From the NCBI GenBank assembly GCA_964036295.1, contig OZ038462.1:18791264-18855263 (forward strand): a DNA stretch of 64,000 bases. The letters are read 5' to 3'. This document shows, piece after piece, positions 37,401 through 46,420 of the stretch (position 1 is its first letter; the number at the start of each line of letters is the position of its first letter). The position numbers and the translations under genes are program-made. A model generated the notes under the pieces. The model was not told the origin of the DNA. It saw only the letters and a list, made by a program, of their open reading frames with translations, and did not search any database. The stretch is from Plumapathes pennacea (lineage: Eukaryota; Cnidaria; Anthozoa; Antipatharia; Myriopathidae).

Positions 37401-38716
37401 AGTGTCCTCTAACGGACTGCAGCTGCTCGTTTCTTTTCAGTCGATAAACTAGGACAAAACTGTGCTTAAGTTTAATTTTAGTGCGCGCGTGGCTCTTGCG
37501 AAAAACGGCCTTCAATCGTCGCTTTATGACTTTCATATGATTGGGCGAGAGACAAGTATTTTTAAGATAGATATATAGGCCGGTCCTCACAGTCTTGTTA
37601 TTAATAGTCACTTACTGTTCATCAGTTTAAATGCGGTACTTACCGAAAATGACAGCTGGACTGAGAAAAAAGAGTCCTGTGGATTCGGAGCGGTGTACCT
37701 CTCTCTTGTAAACGCGAACTGTCGATAACAGGGATATTTCGGATACTTTAATTTAAACAATCAGGAATCCAAGCAGCGCCAACTGTCCTGGCAACTGACC
37801 AAAACTACTTGACAAGTTTGGGCGGATTATTTCCCTATCAAAGCATTCCTGAGTGGTTTAGTAAGTTATTTAATTAAAGCAAAATCCAAACCGCAACATA
37901 TGGTGGGATTTGTGTTGTTTATGTTATGGACCGTACATTTTAAAATCATCTTAATATGTTTAAGCGGAAAAGAATTAATTGCTTCTCTTTCTTCTCGAAG
38001 CTTCTGTGGCCAACTGTGTGCGTCGGCACCGGAGTATAGGATGTCTGAGAAGCAAGGAGGGGGAGTGGTAGTAACGTCTGTGGAAGCAATAAAAATGTAC
38101 ATATCTTTATGTGTATCCCTCTCCTTTTACTTAATCTTACTAACCGCAGTCACAGGAATAGTAGTCTTCATGAAAAGAAAAATATATTTATTACCGTAAA
38201 TCGGAGATAAATGAACGCCGCAGACTGAAGTATTATTAAAGCGGTGTTATAGCTGACATTTCGAGGCTTAGCCTTACAATATCTTCACTTCGCTCGACTC
38301 AGCCCTAATCTGAGTTCTTACAAACACCATGGCTACTGTTTCTTGAAAAATAATTTCAAATTGAAGTCAAACAAATTTGTGGGCAATCCTATCATTGTTT
38401 TCGGATAACACACAGCTCGACAGTCAAGGGCGTAGCAGCTGAAATCCGCCCCCCTATTAGTTTAAACGGATATACTAAAAAGTTTTGTCCCAAAAACTGA
38501 GTGAATCGTAACTGACACATATAGTTGTCACGAAAATGTAAAGAGTCCCAAAGTAGACTAAACAACTGGATCTACTTCCCGGAGAGTTGAGTCGAGTAGA
38601 GTTGACAATAGATTTATTTGCGTAACCCCAGGTATTACGAAAGCCTTATTTTGATAACAATAATAAGAGATAAAGAGATAATATTCTAATCATAGAGAGA
38701 AAGAGAGAGAGAGAGA
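34441..38716. other. Gene-free stretch
   Basis: No conserved exon is found. There is a small palindrome AAACCGGTTTAAACCGGT near 36974-36991, and an AAT microsatellite near 35260-35281. A 99-codon frame at 37900-38199 ends in a hydrophobic segment followed by KRK but lacks any other sign of being a gene. Confidence 0.4.
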
Positions 38717-39040
38717 GCGAGGGGGGATAGGGGTTGGGGGTCGTTCTCCTATATATAAGCCATATTGGTAAGTGCACCCCGAAAGGGTATTGTTTTCAGT
38801 CATTTTAGTCTGAAATAAGTTAGAGATTTGTTTCTTTGGTCTGGACAATAGTGAAGTTGAATTTGCTAATTTTGGTAATTGGTCTGAAAAGGGGTGAGCA
38901 CTTTGCAGGGTGAATACTTTGAGGGGGATGGGGATGGGGGGTGGGGAGAGGGGTGGGGTTGGGTTTACAGGTCTGTGGGGCGATAGAACCCGATGGAAAA
39001 ATCTCACCCAAAATCATGAGGAGTACCTGACCCCCACTCC
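38717..39040 (-). repeat. G-tract repeat element, copy E
   Basis: In reverse orientation it opens with GAGGGGGGATAGGGGTTGGG, then CCCGAAAGGGTATTG and the unit complement TTTAGTCTGAAATAAG. It closes with TCTCACCCAAAATCATGAGG and AGTACCTGACCCCCAC. These are the same two ends as in the copy at 40337. The interior between 38860 and 38960 is G-rich and degenerate. A (GA)n tract lies just upstream at 38695-38718. Confidence 0.6.
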
Positions 39041-39357
39041 CTCCTCCCCTGCCAACACCTGGTTCAATGTATTAGTCCAACACATCAGGCCGCGGATGAT
39101 TTGGCGCCAGCTTGCTGGAAGATGGGCGTTATTGAACCACAAGGCTCTAAAAGCTCTTTTAGCCGGTACTATTTAATAGGATGAAAGGGGTAAAGCTACT
39201 TATTTAAAGAGCAGTTAATCTCTTAGTGTTACGGTACGCTGTTTGATGTAGCAACTAAGGATTAATCCCTCCATAAGCCGCTAAATTTGACGATTTCTGC
39301 ACTTTCTGACTAAGATCAGCTGATCCCACCAAAAGATGAAAAATCGCTCAACTCCGC
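39041..39357. other. Short gene-free stretch
   Basis: Nothing recognisable between the repeat element and the small MITE. Confidence 0.4.
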
Positions 39358-39468
39358 TAGGCTTTTGTCGATTGTGCTCGTAAAAATGGCATATTGTGCG
39401 TATTGTGATTATGCTCGGTTTGCTAAATTATGCCAAAAAATTATGCTAGCACAATCGACAAAAGTCTA
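39358..39468. mobile_element. MITE with 17-bp perfect inverted repeats
   Basis: CTTTTGTCGATTGTGCT at 39362-39378 is exactly complementary to AGCACAATCGACAAAAG at 39448-39464, and the pairing continues outward through TAG/CTA with one mismatch. The 69-nt interior is AT-rich with no coding capacity. This is a small non-autonomous DNA element about 200 bp upstream of the pitchfork start. Confidence 0.7.
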
Positions 39469-39633
39469 CAATCCTCCCCAAAACAGCACACGAGAGACAA
39501 AACAACACAAGGAACAAGGTAAGGCAAGTATTTTATTAATTTTCGAAAAAAAAAAAATTGGTATCATCTGAGCCAGCGACATTTAAAAGCAGCGGCTGCA
39601 TTCCACTACCTCGTTCTGAAACTTCCACCAGCT

Positions 39634-39647
39634 GTTACCATAGCAAC
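39634..39647 (+). promoter_or_regulatory. RFX X-box in the pitchfork promoter
   Basis: GTTACC-AT-AGCAAC matches the RFX-binding X-box consensus (GTNRCC, spacer 0-3, RGYAAC) with a two-base spacer and complete half-sites. It lies 24 bp upstream of the pitchfork ATG. RFX factors drive ciliary genes across animals, so the site fits the gene's role. Binding is inferred. Confidence 0.75.
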
Positions 39648-39670
39648 AGTTAGACAGAAAGCAAAGAAAA

Positions 39671-40336
39671 ATGGCGGCATCGCAGGAAGGTAATTTCTGT
39701 GCCTTATTTTGTACGTTTTCACTGTATACATACAACTAACCTTCTTATTTTTGCTCCCTATAACAGTTAAAGAAGCTGTAGCATTCGGCTCTACTTTAGA
39801 TCGAGAACTTCTGCCTTTGAAAGTGCCACCGAATCGATTCGGCAATGAACTCGCCCTTCGTGGAGCTCCTAACCGCGGGCCTGGCTGTTATAACAACGCA
39901 GAGGTCAGTACGCATTTATGATACAAATGGCGTTTCATTTTCTCGTTGAGCTACTCTACATGCACACGTTGAACTAGTCTTTCTGTAAAGGACGAGTCAT
40001 TTTCTAAAATCAAATATATAGTCATACTTGTTTAGTACTAGAATTAATTGTTTTTAATACCTGGGTTTAGGGTTTTCTCGTTCTAAAATGATTCGTTCCT
40101 TAGTGAGATCTAAACATAAAAACACCAAGAGAGCCTTCTCTCTACATGATCCGAGCCGCTTTTCTAATGACGTTTTGCAAACAGCCCATATATCATTCTT
40201 CAGAGCTTAGAGCATCTCTAATCTTTCAGTCCCTCAGCAGTCTCACCGTAGATTTATCGTACAAACCACTAACTTGCACACTATGAAAGCTGATTGAACT
40301 ATAAATTCTCAAGTTATACTGTCATACTCACAACCT

Positions 40337-40372
<36 letters not shown>

Positions 40373-43300
40373 AACTTCTATATATGAACCATATAGGTAT
40401 ATGTGTTGCCCAAAGGGTATCATTTTCAGAATTTTAGTCTGAAATAGGGTATCATTTTTAACCTTTGGTCTGGAATAGGCTCAGAGATTTTGATATTTGG
40501 TATGAAATAGGATTGAAAATTGCACATTTTGGTCTGAAATAGGGTCGAGAATCTCATCTAATGGTCTGAAATAGGGTAAGGGTTTTCAGTCCCAGGTGGC
40601 ACACTCTCACCCATAATTTTGAGGAGTACCCTCCCCCCCTGGATTCACAAGTAAAGAAGGATTGTTTAAAAAATGTTCCCTTCTGCCAACAGGTCAGTGG
40701 ATTTGTTTATGAACTAGAGCAGAGACCAGTATGTCAGAGAGGATATTCCCTTGGAGCTAGGACTGCGCCAAGATTTCCTAAGCCAGGGCATGTAAGTATA
40801 GCATCATGGCACTAAGGGACTTCCATGGGAAAGGAGCTTCCTGATCCCATAGCCACAATCTTGAACAAGACTTTCTCAAGAACACTTCAGAAGTTTATCA
40901 GAAAAAAAAAGCTGTATAACCTCCCCCTCTCCAGATCCTTTCAATGTTGACAGCTAGTCAACATGTCATTTAATTCTACAACATTGAAAGAGGGAGGTCA
41001 GTGGAAGGTACTTATCAAGCAGGCAAAGTGTCTCAACATTGTTCAAGATGACAGATGTGATACTAGTGGGGACAGCCCTGCTGTAAAATAAAGTTTGCTT
41101 GTCTATTGCTATCTACTGTATTGCTCATAAGTAAACATTGACAAGTTCGCAAATTTAGCCCAATCTGACCTTGGGTTGTTTACTTGGATAAGTGACTATC
41201 AGGGATTATACCCGATATTGTCTACTCAATAATTTCATTTTTCATTCTTCACTGATTTCTTTTTCTGTGACCAAACCTTCTTTCCTTTCCCTTTTTCAAA
41301 GCGCAAATCAATCTTGAAGATCATCTTCTTAGTTTACAGTCAAATGTGCCAAAGTTAACACTCGGAAATTGTGATAAAATTGCATATCCCAGCTCGACAA
41401 GATCGCATGACTCGACGATGAATTGACATCAAAATATCACAGTTTTACGAACATCCGGCCCGATTAACCCCACATCCAATAACTTGGCAGCTCATCTTCT
41501 CTTCTAAACTCATTTCGAATCTCATCCAAAATTTTGATTGGGCAAAGACACCATGTTTGATCATCATTCACTGTGACATCATTGACAGAGCCTGGAAAGA
41601 GCAATTGCACCCCACACTCACACACAACATGTATTTTTTTATATAGATGTTGCTCACTCAGGTAATATTTATCTATCATTTTCCAATACATGACTGTAAC
41701 CAGGCCATAAAGCAGTGAAATATATGCCGTTCCTTAATATGTTTGTCTCATTTTCTTCATCAGATGGATGTCCCAGGTCCACCAGCTTATCAAGCAATAA
41801 TCAGCAGACCACAGCGGTTTGATCAGGCATTCAAACCATTTAGTGTTGGAGCTGCAAAGCTTCCTGATGTCAACAAGGTACAGCAGCATGCATGTATACT
41901 AAGTCAGACATGAGACATTATCTTGTGTACATCTTGTACCGACAGTAAATGTCTTGCCATTCAGATGATCCAACTCACAAAATTCATGGTATTGTCACTC
42001 AGTACAATGATGCTCGCTCTCCTAAAGTTTAGAGCAGTATGTTAGAAACTATGCTATCCTAAGCCTGAAATTACACCATAACCTGTAGCTACTTTTCATA
42101 ATGTCATGCTTCTTCCAATGCCTTGGCATGCAGTGAACCCCTGCAGTTCCAGGGGATGTAACTCCTTAGAATTTTGGATGGGCATGTGCCACCCTAAGTC
42201 TGACCAAAATATATCTGATATTTTCGTCTCATTATCAAAATCACTGACCCTTTTCCAGTGCTCCAAATAACATCTATTGGGGCAGTGTCATGAGTTGTAC
42301 CTTTTGGCTTCTGTTTAGGAGTACCTCCAAGTTCATGCCTTTCTGACTTGAGTTTTATGCTTGTATGTCTGTTTCTGTTTTTCATGGCTGTGTCAACAGG
42401 CTCAAACAGCTCATCCAGGGTGAGTGAAAATGTGGTTTTTAAATCAATATTTGAGTGAAAATGCGTACTGTACGAATACTACATAGATCAATAATATGTC
42501 TAGAGCAAAAAAATATGATCTTTTAAATTTGTTATAATTGTGTTAAAATTTCATTCCCAAGCTAAAAATCTTAGACACTCATCCTTTTACTGTGAGCTTG
42601 AGGAAAAAGTATATTTGAGCGATGAATAGTTTAGTATAAACTGATAGCTCAATCAGGTTTCATCCAGAAGCATTAGGTGTTGTATCAAAAGGCAATTTCT
42701 CCATACTGTATCTTGATATACAGCTGATATACTGTATCTTTGGTGAGAAACTGAAGGAGAATTCAGAAAAGTTTGTTGATATTATTTGCAAAGGGCCCTC
42801 TGAACCAGTCCACTTCCACCATTTTCGGCAGTGCCCAAATATTGAAAAAATTGTAGTCTAGTGTTTTTTGTATTAGTCCCTGATCTGTTAGTTATTTCAC
42901 TTGTCTACTTATTTTGCTTGTCCATTGGTTTATTGTTGTTGTGGTTGTGTTTTTTGTTTTTGTGTACCGCCACATAAACAACAAAAAAAAACATTGATGG
43001 GAGCTAGAAGGGCACATGCAAAGAATGCACAGAAACAAATCCTATTTGCTATAAACTTTTTTAGTGTTGACTGACATTTCTCTGTGCTTCTGATTTCTCT
43101 ACGGTTTAGCCCTGGTGCATATGAGCACAGCGTTAAGAGAAATAGAAAAGTGAACTTCCATGGATCCTTTGGTGGCCCCCAGACACTTATCACGTCTGTT
43201 CAGGTCAAATGCAATGAATTTGGAGCGCCTGACATTGTAAGTGCACATTCATAAAATCAGTGTCATGCTTCCACATTTATTTAATATCTAATTTAATATT

Positions 43301-43752
43301 TGAGAGGTTTTCCACTGTAAATTTGAGCAATGTATACAAAAAGTCTGTACCAGAAAAAGAAGCACTATTTCTGTGATTTATGTTGATTTCCTGGTTTGAC
43401 TATGTAAGAACTAAAAATAGTCAAGAAGCGTAAGGGAAGATGTGAGTGTTTTTGGTTGCCTTCCTAGCTCAAAATGTGCAATAATATGTGCTTTATCATT
43501 GCAAAATAAGAGTTTGATAATTACAAATAAATTGTGTTGGTACAATAATTGTTTCGTTTTACCGTGATAATTATTCGAGTTTACAGCGGAAACCCTCTTA
43601 ACATGTCTGAGTCTTTTTTGTTGTCTTTTCCACAGTGTAATTCATGTGACAAGCCGCCCATCGGAGACTATTATGAAAACAAGAGCGTTCACCTTTGTCG
43701 GCAGTGCTATGACCATCATCTAACCACTGGTGACAAATACCCCAAACGGTAA
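39671..43752 (+). CDS. Pitchfork (CIMAP3/PIFO), ciliary protein, 7 exons, with a C-terminal Cys4 finger
   Basis: Predicted exons are 39671-39689, 39767-39903, 40693-40791, 41764-41877, 42400-42419, 43110-43236 and 43636-43752. All have GT-AG borders and compatible phases, giving 210 aa. Residues 28-48 (PPNRFGNELALRGAPNRG, then PGCY) and 69-80 (GYSLGARTAPRF) match the vertebrate pitchfork motifs PPNLIGNKFVPLRG, RGPGCY and GYTLGARTAVRF. PGPGAYE at 129-135 is the Shippo-like repeat. In vertebrates the protein acts at the basal body/ciliary base and is classed as a ciliary microtubule-associated protein. Exon 5 is a 20-nt microexon. Exon 7 adds C173-x2-C176-x16-C193-x2-C196, a zinc-finger-like half that I do not recall in the human protein. 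The stop follows directly and overlaps a possible donor (CG|GTAATT), so the true C-terminus could be longer. An X-box lies just upstream. Confidence 0.88.
40337..40641 (-). repeat. G-tract repeat element, copy F (pitchfork intron 2)
   Basis: This is the best-preserved copy. A 35-base G-run (40337-40371) is followed by TAACTTCTATATATGAACC and GCCCAAAGGGTATCATTTT. Five units with TCTGAAATAGGGT or close variants follow, then CACACTCTCACCCATAATTT and GAGGAGTACCCTCCCCCC. On the other strand this starts GGGGGGAGGGTACTCC, nearly the same as the other end, so the termini form a short imperfect inverted repeat. Confidence 0.72.
42152..42328 (+). repeat. G-tract repeat element, diverged copy G (pitchfork intron 4)
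   Basis: GGGGATGTAACTCC, then AATTTTGGATGGGCATGTGC and CACCCTAAGTCTGACC, then CTGACCCTTTTCCAG. It ends TGTACCTTTTGGC near GGAGTACCTCC. The order of motifs matches the other copies, but the interior is short. Confidence 0.4.
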
Positions 43753-44102
43753 TTGACCCACGACATTTTCACTGAGAAGAGCTTTGAATGGTACTAATTT
43801 TCCATCACTCAAAGGGTATTGCATATGCACTCTTGTACAACTGAGAGTGATCACGTCTACTTTATTTATTTTCTCTTTTGGTGACATATCATACAGTATG
43901 GAGAACTTACTTACTCAATTGATAGCTGTTGAGGCAAAAATTAACTCCTTGTTAAAGGAGCTGATTTCGCTTTTGACAAGGCAAATTACTCTGACTGAGA
44001 GGCTGTTAGATTACCAAACTGTGGAAAGATACTGTACTGTAGGTCAAATTCCTGCCCACTGCAAACCAATTGCCACTTAGAACCGTTTTCGGATGACTGT
44101 GT
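43753..44102. other. Downstream of pitchfork
   Basis: A 98-codon frame (43784-44080) is leucine-rich but starts without a splice acceptor, and I treat it as 3' UTR or flank. No AATAAA is obvious in it. Confidence 0.35.
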
Positions 44103-44400
44103 GAATTGTGTGATTTGTTTGTTTGTTTGTTTTTTCCGTTTGCTACGCTTCCGGATTGTTCCCAAACAAGTTTGGCAGCATTCTCAGCCAATCAGGTACA
44201 AAAGCAAATCCTGATTGCGATCTTCTCACGCAAACAAGCAAGAGGTTTAATGGCGTTTCCTCGCACTGCTGATTGGTTTCTTCAGAGTAAAACCAAACGC
44301 AAATTACTTTTGGCTTCTGATTGGTTGTAATTGTTTCTTACAGCTTCTGTGATTGGCGGTGTACTTACTTTGGTTTTGGTTTTCGGCAGTCATCCAAAAA
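44103..44400 (+). repeat. Dispersed repeat, copy 1 (with inverted CCAAT-type motifs)
   Basis: It starts with a (GTTT)n tract. It contains TCTCACGCAAACAAGCAAG, GATGGC-like GGCGTTTCCTCGCACTGC, GATTGGTTTCTTCAGAGTA and AAACCAAACGCAAATTACTT, and ends TGTGATTGGCGGTGTACTT. The same order occurs at 46139-46420, and partly at 34310-34440. GATTGG (an inverted CCAAT box) occurs four times. The origin is unknown. Confidence 0.55.
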
Positions 44401-44465
44401 CTGCTCCGTGTCGGCATGTTACAAGCTCAAGATCTGACATGTCTAGTCTCTGGCTCACGTTGTAT

Positions 44466-44510
44466 TGTTGTTTGTTTGTTTGTTTGTTTGTTTGTTTGTT
44501 TGGTTGGTTG
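44466..44510 (+). repeat. (TTGT)n microsatellite
   Basis: About ten TTTG units. Translated, it gives the repeated CLFV pattern in several frames, which is not a protein. Confidence 0.85.
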
Positions 44511-44629
44511 CCTCCTCACACAGCTATCTGCAGTCATTCTACAAAGTTAGGGACTGTTCAAATATTCATAACCATGAAGGAACAAACGCAAGATTAAGGG
44601 TAAGCACCAATGAAATACATAGAGGATAT

Positions 44630-44764
44630 TACATGGCGGCGCTAAGATATGAATTTTATTTTCGAGTGGTAAAAACAATATTTTACGAACGAGCGCTTCG
44701 CGAGTGAGTAAAATATTGTTTTAACCACGAGAAAATAAAATTCATATCTTCAAGCCGCCGTGTA
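44630..44764. mobile_element. Palindromic MITE
   Basis: The left arm (44630-44687, with AAGATATGAATTTTATTTTC and AACAATATTTTAC) is complementary to the right arm (about 44709-44764, GTAAAATATTGTTTTAACCA and AAATAAAATTCATATCTT) around a GAGCGCTTCGCGAGTGA centre. A solo arm of the same family is at 5664-5712. The DNA to about 44990 may be part of the same insertion, as it repeats short pieces such as ACACTCGTGTC. Confidence 0.7.
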
Positions 44765-46138
44765 ATTTTCATTTTATTATATTAGACACGAATGTTTTAC
44801 GAGAAATTGCATAAACAACCGGGCAAAAGCGAGAAATGATGCCAACGATATCCACACTAGTGAGGATATGGAAAATACGCCACTCGTGTCCCGGATGTAG
44901 TTTCGTATGGATTTTACGCACGGTATATTTTCCAGTAAAACACTCGTGTCTATATAATAAAACTGGTTCCGTAATACCCACCATAATTAGGGCGCGTTCT
45001 TTTGGGCCTATTTCGTCTATTCCTATTCCGGCATACTGACGGTAATCGTGTTCTTTTGGGACTTATTCTGATTCCGGAATGAACGGAATAGTATTCCGTC
45101 CAATTGTGCTCCCGATAGCAGAGCAATGGCGGAAACGGAATAACGGTTTAATCAGAGAGAAGGCACGACCAGAATGTAAAGTAGGTTATAAGCGGACAGT
45201 TGAACCGACAAAGTAAGGTACAGCACGTAACAATAGAGCAAAAGATTAGAAAAGCATTGAAAGGGACAGTGAAGTGCAGCACAGAAAGACGCCACACGCA
45301 AACTAGCAGTGAAGGACAGGAAACAGAAAGAACAGCACGACAGCTGAAGAAAATTTGAGCTTCATCAAAGCCAAGCCAAGTCGAGCCAAGTGGGTGGCCA
45401 AACGATACCCAGGTTGGACCAAGTTGAAATATTGGCTCGACTTGGCCGTCCGTTTGGCCAGGGCTTATAGTTTAATGTGAATCATTTGCTGATCGCCGAC
45501 TTAAAGAGTGCGTTGGCTGGCGTTTTGACCGTTAGTACCCAGAGCCCTATCTTTACTCGCAAAGGACCGTGGTCAAGAGGGGCCCGTTAACACTACGGTT
45601 GTTTTTTTGTTTGTTTGTTTGTTTGTTTTTTCTTTGTGAACAGCTCCAAACGGAAAAGGAAATGAAGAAACAAAGGTTTCGAGAAGCGTACATGAGCTTG
45701 TACTTTTAGAGGAACGTAATGGAACATACAGTACTCAAAGGGGTAGGGAAAGGAGCAGCCCTCTGGATGATTGACTCAGTGAAGACCTTCCAGAACATCT
45801 AGACAGCGGTATACAGTTTGTGCAGTGGCCTGCACAACATTGGGTCTCGCACATTTTTTAAATTTCTGTAAATAAAGGTATTATATATTATCTTTTGTGA
45901 ATATTAAAAGATGACAACTCTTGTTTCACGTCATATCTGTCAGATTTGTCCGTGAGGGGTTTGTTGTTGTTATTGTTGTTTTTGCTTTGTTTGTTTGCTT
46001 TTTCAGTTATTTAACCAGTAGCCGTTTTCAACAACAACAGGCACAGCAACAGGCAACTTTATTTTTAAAAGCACATAGCTGGATAGGTTACAAGGTTAAT
46101 AGTGGCAGAAAAGAAAAATGCAGTTGATTGGCGCTGTA
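44765..46138. other. Gene-free stretch with short repeats
   Basis: No coding sequence is supported. GCGTTCTTTTGGGCCTATT and GTGTTCTTTTGGGACTTATT are direct copies about 50 bp apart (44994 and 45048). Around 45370-45465, AAGTCGAGCCAA and GGCCAAACG recur in reverse complement. A (GTTT)n tract lies near 45606-45630. Confidence 0.4.
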
Positions 46139-46420
46139 ATTTTTTATTTTTTTATTTTTTCGTTTTGGTTTGTTGCGCTTTCTGATTGGTTTATAGCAGA
46201 ATTCTTGGTCGATCAAAAGCAACACTTGAATGCGATAATCTCATAACAAAGCAACTGGCGATGGCGTGTTCTCGCACTGTTGATTGGTTTCTTCGAAGTA
46301 CAACCAAACGTGGATTACTTTGGCTTTTGAGTCGTTGAGAGCGGTTTCTTACAGTCGCTGTGATTGGCCGTGTACGTGATTTTCTGTAGTCCGAAACGTT
46401 CTTATCTGCTCTACGCCACA
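46139..46420 (+). repeat. Dispersed repeat, copy 2
   Basis: It matches copy 1 (44103-44400) in order: a T-rich lead-in, GGCGTGTTCTCGCACTGTTG, ATTGGTTTCTTCGAAGTACA, ACCAAACGTGGATTACTTTG, CGGTTTCTTACAGTCGCTGT and GATTGGCCGTGTACGTGA. Divergence is moderate. Confidence 0.55.

Noticed and set aside
44331-44707. Frames with repeated CLFV
   Set aside because: They translate the (TTGT)n microsatellite in three frames.
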